Shown in pieces: positions 9,170-18,600 of a stretch of DNA of 64,000 bases; the first letter of the stretch is position 1, and each line of letters opens with the position of its first letter. Source of the stretch: CAYMFD01 sp964389475 (GTDB lineage Bacteria > Bacteroidota > Bacteroidia > Chitinophagales > Saprospiraceae). The notes below the pieces were generated by a model, which saw nothing but the letters and a program-made list of their open reading frames with translations, did no database searches and was not told the origin of the DNA. The position numbers were made by a program, and so were the translations under genes. Where the stretch lies: assembly GCA_964389475.1 (NCBI GenBank), contig CAYMFD010000003.1:36909-100908 (forward strand), written 5' to 3'.

Positions 9170-10693
9170 CTATCCTCTCGGCACCATGCTAAACTCTACA
9201 CGGCGGTTGAGGCTACGACCACTCAGCGTATTATTATCTGAGATAGGTCTCGTCTCCCCGTATCCTACATAGGTCATGCGGTTGATGTCGATGCCTTGAC
9301 TGCTTAAGTACTCGTAGCAGGCTCTAGCACGTCGCTCACTTAGGGACTGGTTAGATGATGCCTTACCGGTATTATCGGTATGGCCACTGATCACTAGGTT
9401 GTAGTCCGGGTAGCGAGATAGGATACGAGCGATCTGGTCGAGTACGCTGTAGCTGCTAGACTTAAGCGAAGCTTTGCCAGTGTCGAACTCTACCGCACGC
9501 ATAGCTACATCTAGTGTATTGCGATCTTCTTTTTTGATCTCAGGACATCCGCCTGTAGATACAGGACCAGCACTATTAGGACACTTGTCACGACCATCAT
9601 CTATACCGTCACCATCGGTATCAGGACATCCGCCGTATACCTGTAGACCTGGCTTGTAGGGGCACTTGTCCTCGAAGTCTTTGACACCGTCACCGTCTGC
9701 ATCTGGGCAGCCTTGTGCTGTAGCAGCACCAGCATTATCAGGACAGAGGTCTTCGTTGTCTGGTACACCATCGTTGTCACGGTCATTTGCAGACCTAGTT
9801 TCTGGGCAGCCATTATTAGCCGCTGTACCCGCCATGTTAGGACAGTTGTCTACGCTGTTAGGTACTCCGTCACCATCGGTATCTAGATCTGGGCAGCCGT
9901 TGTTGGCACGCGTACCTGCCTCATTAGGGCAGTCATCTGCATTGTCTGCTATGCCGTCACCATCGGTATCTGGGCAGCCACCGAATGCTATAAGTCCTGC
10001 TACTTCTGGGCAGTCATCCTCCCTATCAGCTAGACCATCGCCATCACTATCAGGGCAGCCCATGAGTTCCATAGGACCTGCTAGTTGCGGACACTTATCC
10101 TTATCGTCTGGGGTGCCATCGAGGTCGGTATCCATCACCTGCATCGTCGTATCTGTCAGTCCACCACCGAGGTAGTGGGTAAAGCCTATTGCGTGGTGTA
10201 GATTATTACGGTCGTCAGCGAGGGCCAGTCTGAACTCACTCTGGTAGTTGACATAGGTCTTGTCTGCCACCTTAAAGTGTAGACCTAGACCTACCGGTGC
10301 CTGTACGTTAAAGTCACCCTCAAACTCCATCACAGCACCTAGTCCACCCATGATGTATGGGGTGATGATACTGTTAGGCTTGGGGAAGTAGTACTGGACC
10401 TGGGCATCTAGACCGACGATGGCCTTGCGTAGTTGCTCGATATTGTCAGCCTGTTGGACAACTCCTACCTTTAGGGGGACAACTAGGTTGAGCTTATCTT
10501 GGAGAGGCTTGGTGTAGCCGATCTCCCAGCCATGCGTATACTGCTGAAAGTTGGTGATCTCACCTCCATTTTGACTCTGGTAGTCCATGAAAAGCTTCTT
10601 AAAGCTGAGGCCATGCTCTAGACCAGGATCTTGTGACCATGCTGCTGTTGCTCCTATAAAGCAAAAGCCTACGAGTAGAATTAATTTACGCAT
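9170..10693 (-). CDS. OmpA-family outer membrane protein with TSP3 calcium-binding repeats
   Basis: The domain order is signal peptide (about 1-21), an N-terminal eight-stranded beta-barrel-like domain (25-170), a run of thrombospondin type 3-like repeats with DxDxDGxxD motifs (175-385), and a C-terminal OmpA domain (395-505) with the peptidoglycan-binding pattern SGHTDNTGK and LSERRARACYEYL. The aspartate-rich repeats bind calcium in characterised homologues. It should tether the outer membrane to peptidoglycan. The ATG at 10693 is preferred; the frame begins one codon earlier at a TTG. A TACCTTTG promoter element lies 74 bases upstream. Confidence 0.9.
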   Translation of the reverse strand: MRKLILLVGFCFIGATAAWSQDPGLEHGLSFKKLFMDYQSQNGGEITNFQQYTHGWEIGYTKPLQDKLNLVVPLKVGVVQQADNIEQLRKAIVGLDAQVQYYFPKPNSIITPYIMGGLGAVMEFEGDFNVQAPVGLGLHFKVADKTYVNYQSEFRLALADDRNNLHHAIGFTHYLGGGLTDTTMQVMDTDLDGTPDDKDKCPQLAGPMELMGCPDSDGDGLADREDDCPEVAGLIAFGGCPDTDGDGIADNADDCPNEAGTRANNGCPDLDTDGDGVPNSVDNCPNMAGTAANNGCPETRSANDRDNDGVPDNEDLCPDNAGAATAQGCPDADGDGVKDFEDKCPYKPGLQVYGGCPDTDGDGIDDGRDKCPNSAGPVSTGGCPEIKKEDRNTLDVAMRAVEFDTGKASLKSSSYSVLDQIARILSRYPDYNLVISGHTDNTGKASSNQSLSERRARACYEYLSSQGIDINRMTYVGYGETRPISDNNTLSGRSLNRRVEFSMVPRG

Positions 10694-11016
10694 CAATCTA
10701 TATTTACAAGCTAATTATTTATCAATCAATATCTTTACATATGTCAATTAAGTTGCATACGTAATGCAAAGGTAGTAAATATATTGGCTACTTAGGATGT
10801 GGGTATACCCTGATATCTTCCGCAATGATGACTGCTCCTACTCATGCAGCCATAAGAGAGGTGCACGACAAGGGTGCAGGTAGCGTTGAGTAGGGGTAGA
10901 TTGTTTGGTGTCGCTACTTGTCAATTGGCCTTTTGAGCAAAGGGATTTTACTTTGGGAGTCTTGATAAGCTGTAAGATCTATGGGACCTCTGTTGCCGTT
11001 AAATCTTAAGCGTATC
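10694..11016. other. Intergenic region, 323 bases, leader of OmpA gene
   Basis: This AT-rich region follows the stop of the asparaginase-like gene and precedes the OmpA gene, both on the minus strand. It contains the TACCTTTG element for the OmpA gene at 10767-10774. Nothing else is recognisable. Confidence 0.4.
10767..10774 (-). promoter_or_regulatory. Bacteroidota -7 promoter element (TACCTTTG)
   Basis: The minus strand reads TACCTTTG, a perfect match to TAnnTTTG. It is 74 bases from the OmpA start. No clear -33 TTG was found at the usual spacing. Confidence 0.5.
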
Positions 11017-11526
11017 TCAGTTACTGTTGACCGATTCAAACAGTCCTGTTTTTCTGTTTTTGCGGACCTTATCCCAGTCAAAGTATCGGCCATTCATACA
11101 GACAAAAACACCAGGTGGTAGTACTTGGGCGAAAGCCAGGGCTGCACCTAGATTGAAGAATCCATCACTAGAGCTACCAAAGGCGTAGGGTACCATGGCC
11201 CCAGTGAGGACGATCGTCTTGTCCGTAATGTCAGCATGGGCAAGTGCTCGGGCGGTATCCACCATCGTATCGGTACCGTGGGTGATCAAGATATTTTGAT
11301 GCTTGGATCGCTTACAGTTGTGCAGTATGATCTCTAGGTCACTATCCGTGATATCTAGGCTGTCCACCATCATCAGGGTCTTGACATCGACGTCGAGGGT
11401 ACTCCTACCTCGATCAAACATATCATTGAGGTGTGTATCCTTAAAGTACAGTTCACCAGTGATGTAGTTATACTCTTTATCAAAGGTGCCGCCGGTGACG
11501 AAGACTTGGATTGTTTCTGTGATCAT
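11017..11526 (-). CDS. Stand-alone asparaginase N-terminal domain protein
   Basis: The 169-residue protein matches only the N-terminal catalytic domain of L-asparaginases. The first threonine motif is VTGGTFDKEY and the second is LITHGTDTMVDTA, which contains the Thr-Asp pair. The strand TIVLTGAMVPY follows. Type I and II enzymes are about 330 residues with a second domain that completes the active site, and here it is missing. The frame ends in an ordinary stop with no remnant of the second domain downstream. Similar short asparaginase-like proteins exist in other bacteria as a family in their own right. Whether it hydrolyses asparagine is uncertain. It is divergent from the aminotransferase gene. 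Confidence 0.8.
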   Translation of the reverse strand: MITETIQVFVTGGTFDKEYNYITGELYFKDTHLNDMFDRGRSTLDVDVKTLMMVDSLDITDSDLEIILHNCKRSKHQNILITHGTDTMVDTARALAHADITDKTIVLTGAMVPYAFGSSSDGFFNLGAALAFAQVLPPGVFVCMNGRYFDWDKVRKNRKTGLFESVNSN

Positions 11527-11642
11527 ATCTGGGTAGGTGCATCTAGGTTTATAGAGACCTCTAAAGTAGTGTTTGTGTTAATAGTTGTACCACGATCGGA
11601 CTGCTACTTACAATTGATAGTCGATCTATCACTTCGGTCGCT

Positions 11643-11650
11643 TACATTTG
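11643..11650 (+). promoter_or_regulatory. Bacteroidota -7 promoter element (TACATTTG)
   Basis: A perfect TAnnTTTG match 22 bases before the aspartate aminotransferase ATG. A TTG lies at 11614-11616, 26 bases upstream, slightly far for a -33 element. Confidence 0.5.
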
Positions 11651-11671
11651 TCTACATAAATAACTTGTATC

Positions 11672-12880
11672 ATGGCAGCACATCCTGACTATATGCTCTC
11701 TCGTAAGCTGAGTACCCTTGGCGAATCAGCTACTATCAAAATGGCACAGAAAGCTAGAGACCTCAAGTCCAAAGGACATGACGTTATCAGTCTTACCCTA
11801 GGGGAGCCAGACTTTGATACGCCAGACTTCATCAAGGAAGCCGCCATGCAGGCATTACGTGATGGCTACACCAAGTACACACCTGTGCCTGGCCTACTAG
11901 AGTTTAGAGAGGCGATTAGTCGCAAGTTTAAACGAGACAACGATCTCGACTACGGGGTAGGGGAGATCGTAGTAAGCAATGGCGCCAAGCAGACGATCGC
12001 CAATGTATGCCTAGCCCTACTAGATCCTGAGGACGAGGTCATCGTATTTACCCCGTACTGGGTGAGTTACTATGAGATCATAAAGTTCGCAACGGGTACT
12101 CCCGTCAAGCTAGCTGCGGGTATAGAGCAAGACTTTAAGGTCACGGCAGATCAATTACGCGATGCGATTACACCGCATACCAAGGCGCTGATATTTAGTT
12201 CGCCATGTAACCCTACGGGGTCCGTGTATACAGAAAAGGAATTGCGAGAGATAGCCGATGTACTAGCAGATCATCCGCGTATCGTTGTGATCAGCGATGA
12301 GATATATGAGCACATCAATTTCACGGCCAAGCACTTTAGTATAGGCAGTCTACCAGCGCTTAAGGATCGTGTGGTAACTGTCAATGGTATGTCCAAGGGT
12401 TTTGCCATGACGGGCTGGAGGCTAGGATACATGGGAGCACCAGCATACATAGCGTCGGCCTGTGCTAAGATACAGGGCCAGTTCACGAGTGGGGCCACTT
12501 CGTTTGGTCAGAAAGCTGCTGCTGTGGCACTCGATGCACCGCTAGATGAGTCTCACCGCATGAGGGATGCATTCTTGCAGCGGAGGTCTTTGGTAGTTGA
12601 TGGCCTCAAGGCAATACCTGGTGTCAAGGCCAATGTGCCACAAGGAGCATTTTACGCTTTTCCCGATGTAGCCGCCTACTTCGGCGAGTCCGATGGCAGT
12701 ACCATTATCGACAATAGCGAAGACCTAGCCGAATACCTGCTAGAATCCGCCCATGTAGGCGTCGTTGCAGGCTCAGCCTTCGGGGCGGATAACTGTATAC
12801 GTCTTAGCTATGCTGCCAGTGAGCAAGACCTCACCGAGGCGATAGCACGTATCAGCGCAGCACTGGGTAGACTTAAGTAG
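11672..12880 (+). CDS. aspC: Aspartate aminotransferase (class I, PLP-dependent)
   Basis: This is a class I aminotransferase of the Thermus-type aspartate aminotransferase subgroup. The PLP lysine is K242 in NGMSKGFAMTGWRLGY. N180 and P181 of SSPCNPTGSVY and D209/Y212 of ISDEIYEH are cofactor contacts, and the substrate-carboxylate arginine is in NCIRLSYA. Its 402 residues are the usual length. It should interconvert aspartate and oxaloacetate using glutamate/2-oxoglutarate, and may accept aromatic amino acids or prephenate, as related enzymes do. It has its own promoter and is monocistronic. Confidence 0.9.
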   Translation: MAAHPDYMLSRKLSTLGESATIKMAQKARDLKSKGHDVISLTLGEPDFDTPDFIKEAAMQALRDGYTKYTPVPGLLEFREAISRKFKRDNDLDYGVGEIVVSNGAKQTIANVCLALLDPEDEVIVFTPYWVSYYEIIKFATGTPVKLAAGIEQDFKVTADQLRDAITPHTKALIFSSPCNPTGSVYTEKELREIADVLADHPRIVVISDEIYEHINFTAKHFSIGSLPALKDRVVTVNGMSKGFAMTGWRLGYMGAPAYIASACAKIQGQFTSGATSFGQKAAAVALDAPLDESHRMRDAFLQRRSLVVDGLKAIPGVKANVPQGAFYAFPDVAAYFGESDGSTIIDNSEDLAEYLLESAHVGVVAGSAFGADNCIRLSYAASEQDLTEAIARISAALGRLK

Positions 12881-12890
12881 GTGCCCTTGC

Positions 12891-13823
12891 TTATTCTTCT
12901 TCGATAATAGCGTCATCTACGATCTCGCTACCATCACCGTCTACGTCAGAGAATCCGGCAGCCTTGATCGTGCCATCATCATTAGGTAAGTCTAGTAGGC
13001 CGCCAGTGGTCGCCGCCTCGGTAGGCTCGATGATCTTGGGCGAGTCGTCAAAGGCATTGTGGTCACCACCTGCCCATTGGTTAGCTTTCTCAAAAAAGTC
13101 GTCCGTACCCTCTAGCAGTGATCCGCCAGCGTCGACCGTATCGTCTGCAAAGTCTTTTTTAGGAGTAGCTGCTTCTTCCGCCGCCATCTCCTGAGCCTTG
13201 GCCATCGTCTCGTCGAACTTATCGCTGATCTTATCAGAGGCCTCTAGGGCCTTTTCGGCGAGTTTCTCCTTAGCATCAAGTACTCTTTCACCCAGTTTTT
13301 CTGAGGCTGTAGCACCAGTGGCTAATACTTTTTCACCGACAGACTCACTTACAGACTTTGCTTTTTCTACGAATGCCTCTCCTGCATCCAGTACCTTATC
13401 ACCTACAGATTCTGATAGGTCGGCGGCTTTTTTGACGAGGGGATTGTCAGCTGCTTTTTCTGATAGCTCACTTGCAGCATCTTTTCCCTTATCAAACCAA
13501 GCTTCGGCTTTATCACTCACATCGTCCATGACATCACCGGCTCTGTCCTTGAGGTCGCCGAGTAAGTCGCTGCCCTTGTCCGTAGCGTCACCGAGTAGGT
13601 CCTGCCCCTTGCTGAGTAGGTCATCGCCGCCCTCTAGTACGGCATCGCGTAGACTAGCGGTACCCTCGCTGAGCTTGTCGCCTGCATCACTTGCTACATC
13701 TTTTGCTTTTTTTGCTAAATCAGTAGCATTTTCTTTGGCATATGTACCCGCCTTATCTGCAGCAGATTTGGTGACAGATTCGGTAACGAAGAGTAGGCGC
13801 TTAAGAGAACTGAATAATCCCAT
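12891..13823 (-). CDS. LEA/apolipophorin-like amphipathic repeat protein
   Basis: From the ATG at 13823 (MGLFSSLKRLLF) the protein has 310 residues. An amphipathic N-terminus is followed by about 200 residues rich in Ala, Lys, Asp, Glu and Ser in imperfect 11-residue-like units such as DKLSEGTASLRDAV, DKGSDLLGDLKDRAGDV and SESVGDKVLDAGEAFVEKA. The C-terminal 80 residues are acidic and probably disordered, with a DVDGDGSE stretch. This composition is that of group 3 LEA proteins and YtxH-like helical proteins. No signal peptide is evident. A membrane- or stress-protective role is inference. The open frame runs to 13892, but the residues upstream of 13823 overlap the promoter region. Confidence 0.65.
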   Translation of the reverse strand: MGLFSSLKRLLFVTESVTKSAADKAGTYAKENATDLAKKAKDVASDAGDKLSEGTASLRDAVLEGGDDLLSKGQDLLGDATDKGSDLLGDLKDRAGDVMDDVSDKAEAWFDKGKDAASELSEKAADNPLVKKAADLSESVGDKVLDAGEAFVEKAKSVSESVGEKVLATGATASEKLGERVLDAKEKLAEKALEASDKISDKFDETMAKAQEMAAEEAATPKKDFADDTVDAGGSLLEGTDDFFEKANQWAGGDHNAFDDSPKIIEPTEAATTGGLLDLPNDDGTIKAAGFSDVDGDGSEIVDDAIIEEE

Positions 13824-13889
13824 AGTTTGGCTATATTTTTGAATATTAAGAACTTGGTTGACATCCACCATTGGTCCGATGCTCAGCTT

Positions 13890-13897
13890 CAAAAATA
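13890..13897 (-). promoter_or_regulatory. Bacteroidota -7 promoter element (TATTTTTG) for the LEA-like gene
   Basis: The minus strand reads TATTTTTG, with a TTG (plus-strand CAA at 13921-13923) 23 bases upstream as a possible -33 element. It is 67 bases before the chosen start at 13823, and lies inside the longer open frame, which argues against a start at 13892. Confidence 0.45.
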
Positions 13898-13910
13898 GAC
13901 TATAACCGCG

Positions 13911-14849
13911 ATGTCTGACACAAGAACGGCCATAAAAGATACTTTAGATACACTTACCACTCTACGCAGGGTAGGGAAGCACCTTGCAAAAGTGGGTGAC
14001 GATATCAGTACCCAGACAGCCGTCGTAGAAGATCTAGGTGTGACGCTAGACAGGGAGCTCAAGGACTTCGAGCGACTACAACGACTGAGTGTCCGAGGTC
14101 TATTTTACAAAGCCCTAGGCAGTAAAGAAGAGCAGGTCGAGAAGGAGCGACAAGAGTACCTCAAGGCCAATCTGATGTACCAAGCTGAGATGGAGAATCT
14201 AGAATTGCTCCAGTATGAGGCGGAGGTGTTGAGTAAGAAGGCAAAGGACATCGAGCCACTCGAAGTTAAACTTGAGGTACTGTATCAGCGTCGCTCAGAG
14301 GAAATACTAAAGCTTGATAACCAAGTGTCTGACCAACTCAAAGAGGTCTATCAGCGGGTGGATATGCTCACTATTTTCTCGCGTGAGCTGGCGGAGGCTG
14401 ATGATGCAAGCAAGGTTGCAGTAAGTGCAGGTCAGGCTGTCTTGTCTCACCTAGACAATGCGCTGCGCTGGGGCCAGTGGGATATGTCGCAGCGTCGAGG
14501 ATCAAGGTATGACTACCAAAAACGAAGTGCGATAGACCGGGCTATACGAGCAGCCACAGAGATGCAGAGAGCACTAGTAATACTCAGTCGTGAGCTAGAT
14601 GACGTGGGTCTCAATACGGGCCAGTGGCAGGTAGATTTGGAGATAGAGCAGGGCTTTTTCTCTGTATTCTTTGACAACCTGATCAGCGACTGGATCGTCC
14701 AACAACGTATCGTTAAGGCCAAGGGTAATGTCAACAGCAAGCTGACTCGCCTGTCGCAAGTGATCAATAGTATACACCAAGAGCAAGGCACCGTGCAGGA
14801 CGAACTGCACCGGCTCGAGGCTACAAGAAGAACAATATTATCCCAATAG
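13911..14849 (+). CDS. Coiled-coil cytoplasmic protein, unknown
   Basis: The 312-residue protein has no signal peptide or membrane segment and is rich in heptad-like helices, notably at about residues 15-155 (LEVKLEVLYQRRSEEILKLD) and 270-310. An aromatic-rich segment near 185-200 (ALRWGQWDMSQRRG) separates them. I do not recognise the family. The lipoprotein gene follows after 15 bases, so the two are likely an operon, divergent from the LEA-like gene. Confidence 0.7.
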   Translation: MSDTRTAIKDTLDTLTTLRRVGKHLAKVGDDISTQTAVVEDLGVTLDRELKDFERLQRLSVRGLFYKALGSKEEQVEKERQEYLKANLMYQAEMENLELLQYEAEVLSKKAKDIEPLEVKLEVLYQRRSEEILKLDNQVSDQLKEVYQRVDMLTIFSRELAEADDASKVAVSAGQAVLSHLDNALRWGQWDMSQRRGSRYDYQKRSAIDRAIRAATEMQRALVILSRELDDVGLNTGQWQVDLEIEQGFFSVFFDNLISDWIVQQRIVKAKGNVNSKLTRLSQVINSIHQEQGTVQDELHRLEATRRTILSQ

Positions 14850-14864
14850 TAAAAGAAGACCCAA

Positions 14865-15530
14865 ATGAGAATCCTACTACTAGTCAGTATCACTGCGATG
14901 ATGCTATCGTCATGCAGCCGCTCCATTATAGGCCGCCATCCTGATAAGATGCTGCTCCCTGGTGAGACTACCTTAACCTACCCATGTATTTTGGGTAAAA
15001 AGACCAAAACAGTAACCTGTGATGAGGTTGTACTGACACGTATCGATGATCTCGAAGAGACTGCGAGAAACCCTATGGAGGTCTTCGAGCAGCAGTTTAA
15101 AGGTGTATTTTACAATGACTTCTTTGAGCAGATTATGGTCGAGCCAGACCTAAGGAAGTCTTTCAGAAAGCAAGTAGAGGTGAGCAATGTGCAGCTTAAG
15201 GAGGACGTCACAGCGCCACTCCTCAAAGACTGCAGCACCTGTAACGCAGTAGCCACACTACGATGGAAGGACCAGGTGCATCTGTACCCATACACCGCGG
15301 ACAAGGATATCGTCAAGACGCTAGGGGATCACTACAAGTTTCTGGGCAAGACGCCAGACTTCGACTTTGCGCTATATCAAAACAAGCGAGGCGAAAACAT
15401 CAAGATCCTTTTTAAGAGTAGTAAGAATGTCACGCGATCTTATCAGCTTACTACTGGTACTAAGGACCAGTTGATGTCTGTCATGCGAGCTTTTAAGTTT
15501 CCTAAGAAAGATCGCGTAAAGCCCCAGTAA
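14865..15530 (+). CDS. Lipoprotein of unknown function
   Basis: The signal ends in lipobox MLSSC, with the lipidated Cys at residue 17. The mature 200 residues carry a few cysteines (TYPCILGKKTKTVTCDE and KDCSTCNAV) that could form disulfides in the periplasm. No known domain was recognised. It follows the coiled-coil gene by 15 bases and is probably co-transcribed with it. Confidence 0.65.
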   Translation: MRILLLVSITAMMLSSCSRSIIGRHPDKMLLPGETTLTYPCILGKKTKTVTCDEVVLTRIDDLEETARNPMEVFEQQFKGVFYNDFFEQIMVEPDLRKSFRKQVEVSNVQLKEDVTAPLLKDCSTCNAVATLRWKDQVHLYPYTADKDIVKTLGDHYKFLGKTPDFDFALYQNKRGENIKILFKSSKNVTRSYQLTTGTKDQLMSVMRAFKFPKKDRVKPQ

Positions 15531-15637
15531 TAGAGTATTACCCCTATTAAGGTAATCTAGGTATTGCCCTATGAAATATGTGAAGTATTTCAATATTTAA
15601 GTGGGTGATTCTTAACGTAGTCTTAACATGGTCAAGT

Positions 15638-15645
15638 TACCTTTG
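15638..15645 (+). promoter_or_regulatory. Bacteroidota -7 promoter element (TACCTTTG)
   Basis: A perfect TAnnTTTG match 19 bases before the first ATG of the TonB receptor (34 bases before the alternative ATG at 15679). The implied leader is short. Confidence 0.5.
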
Positions 15646-15663
15646 TGATAATTGTAATCAATC

Positions 15664-18600
15664 ATGATAAGACGCTTTATGAAAAAACTCTTACTTCTCT
15701 CATTCCTGCTCACTGCAGGTATTATTCAAGGCCTATTGGCACAAGGAGCAACTACCGCTTCTATGTCAGGGACGATCACGGACGAAGGTGAACTGCCGCT
15801 TATAGGGGCTAGTGTTGTCGCCATTCACACGCCATCAGGTACTCAGTACGGTACTATTACAGATGTCGAAGGTAACTACCGTATAGCCAATATGCGTGTA
15901 GGTGGACCTTACAGCATCGAGGTCTCGTATGTCGGATACGAGGTTAATGAACTGCCTAATGTTTTTCTCGCTTTGGGAGAAAGACGTCGCTTTGACAATC
16001 AGCTTAAGCAAGCTGGTATAGTCCTAGATGAATTTACAATAATAGCATCAAGAGATGGTGCAGGTTTGTCCAGTGGGGTATCGACTAATATCGGCACTAA
16101 GGAGCTAGAAGACATGCCTACACTACAGCGTAACCTAGCTGATTTTGCTCGATTGACGCCTGAGTTTAGATCATCACCAGGTGGTGGCCTGTCTTTTGCA
16201 GGCCAGAATAATCGGTACAACGCTATCTATATCGATGGGGCCGTTAATAACGATGTATTCGGTCTTGCTGGTAATGGGCAGAACGGTGGACAGACCGGAA
16301 TTGCACCTTTTAGTATCGATGCGATCGACCAGATTCAAGTAGTACTATCTCCTTACGACGTCACCTACGGTGGTTTTGCAGGTGCCGGTATCAATGCAGT
16401 AACTAAGAGTGGTACCAACAACCTCGAAGGAACCGTGTATTACTTCATGCAAAATGAAGGTCTTGCAGGATCTACAAATGGCCAATTATCTAACCGTACG
16501 GGTGGCGAGAGAGAACCACTTAACGATTTCAACAACCAGTTGATTGGTGCTTCCTTAGGTGGAGCATTGATCAAAGACAAGCTCTTCTTCTTCGCTAATG
16601 CTGAGATTCAAAATGACATAACACCAGCCCCTTTTGCAGGTGAATATGACGGTAATACTTCTCTCGATGAAATTGCTAGTTTGCAACAGTTTTTACTAGA
16701 TGAGTATGATTACGATGCTGGCGTGTTCGGTAGTAAAGTCGACGAGACCAAGGCGCAGAGATACTTTGCCAAGTTGGATTATAATATCAATGATCAACAT
16801 AAAATATCACTACGTCATAATTACACTAATGGTGAAAACCTTAATAGGAACGCTTCTGGTCTTAGAAATATCAACTTTGCTAATAATGGTGTTTTCTTTC
16901 CTACGACAACCAACTCTACCACATTTGAATGGAATGGTAATTTCGGCAACACTATGTCAAATAGTTTGATCATAGGTTATACATCGGTTCGTGATGATAG
17001 AGACCCAATAGGACAAGATTTTCCTCGAGTACGGATTGATGATGGGCAAGGAAGAATACAATTTGGTTCAGAAGCATTCTCTACAGCCAATCAACTTGAC
17101 CAGGATGTACTAACGATCACTAATAATTTCAAGTTATACAAAGGAGATCATACAATTACGGTAGGTACTCATAATGAGTTTATGAGTTTTTACAATCTGT
17201 TCATTCGTCAGAATTTTGGAGAGTATAGGTACTCAAGCCTGGAGGACTTTTACAATGACAATGCCAGTAGATACTTTAGGTCTTACTCTTTGGTTGACGA
17301 TCTTGCTGGTGATGGTAGTGCTGCTGCAGCGGAGTTCAATGCGATGCAGCTTGGGTTCTATGTGCAAGACGAATGGTTGGTGAATAATAAATTTACATTA
17401 ACTGGTGGGGTGCGAGTTGATATCCCCATCCTGACTACTGATCCTAATACTCATGAATCATTTAATTCGTCTACTATACCAGCACTCAGCGAAGTATACG
17501 ATTTAAAGGGAGCTCAAGGTGGAACAGCACCATCAGGTCAAATAATGCTTAGCCCTAGAATAGGTGCAAACTACCTTCTTAACGAAACGACCACAATTAG
17601 AGGTGGTGCAGGTATCTTTACTAGCCGTATCCCATTCGTATGGCCTGGAGGTATGTATACTAATAATGGAGTCACAATAGGAACAGTCAATCAGAACGAT
17701 CTTCCAGAGATCCCTTTCATTGCAGAAGTACAAGATCAATATGAGAACCCTAACTTTGCGGTGCCTTCTGGTCAAGTTGACTTGTTTGCTGCGGATTTCA
17801 GGTATCCACAAGTCTTCAGAACTAACATAGGTGTTGATAAGCAGTTTGGTAATGGTTGGTATGCCTCTGTAGATGGTATGTTTACCAAAACACTTAATAA
17901 CGTATTTTACTCCAATGTCAATTCTCTTAATGAACTAGATTTTAATTGGACTAATGGTGGAGACAATAGGGCTGTATATACTAGTAATGATAATGGTAGC
18001 CCCATCCGCATAGATGATCGATATACATCAGTAATACTCGCTACCAACACAAACGAAGGTTACTCTTACAACTTTACAGCACGTGTCGATAAGGAGTTTG
18101 GTAATGGTGCTAATTTCGGTGTTGCTTATTCTTACGGTGATGCAGAAGCTATTTTTGAGGGTACGTCAAGCCAGAATTCATCTCAATGGAGAGGTGCTAT
18201 GTCCATTAATGGTCGTAACGATGCTGTACTTGGTCGATCAGACTTCTCTCCAGGTGGTAGAGTTGTAGCCAATCTTGGAGTAAATCTTAAGACTAGTAAA
18301 GATGATGCTAACCCTTTTAGATTTAGTGTCTTTTACAATGGTCAAAGTGGTTCGCCATATAGTTACGTGTATGGAACAGATGACGGAGAAAATGTTAATA
18401 ACGAGTCTGGCGATACAGGTAGAAATCGTAGTCTCATCTACGTCCCTGCTAACGAAGCAGAAGCAAATCTTGTTGATGCGAATGGTATGACAGCAGAAGA
18501 GCAGTGGGTATTGCTTGACCGTTTTATTACTGAAGATGATTACCTCAGCGATCGAAGAGGGCAGTATGTAGGTAAGAACTCTAACCGTACTCCATTCACA

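Noticed and set aside
9474..10175. Plus-strand frames inside the TSP3 region of the OmpA gene with repeated GQ/SG motifs
   Set aside because: They are the antisense reading of the calcium-binding repeats and repeat because the gene does.
13198..13842. 214-codon plus-strand frame rich in Ser and Ala opposite the LEA-like gene
   Set aside because: Its composition is the antisense image of the Ala/Lys/Asp-rich repeat protein; the minus-strand reading has a sensible start and promoter.
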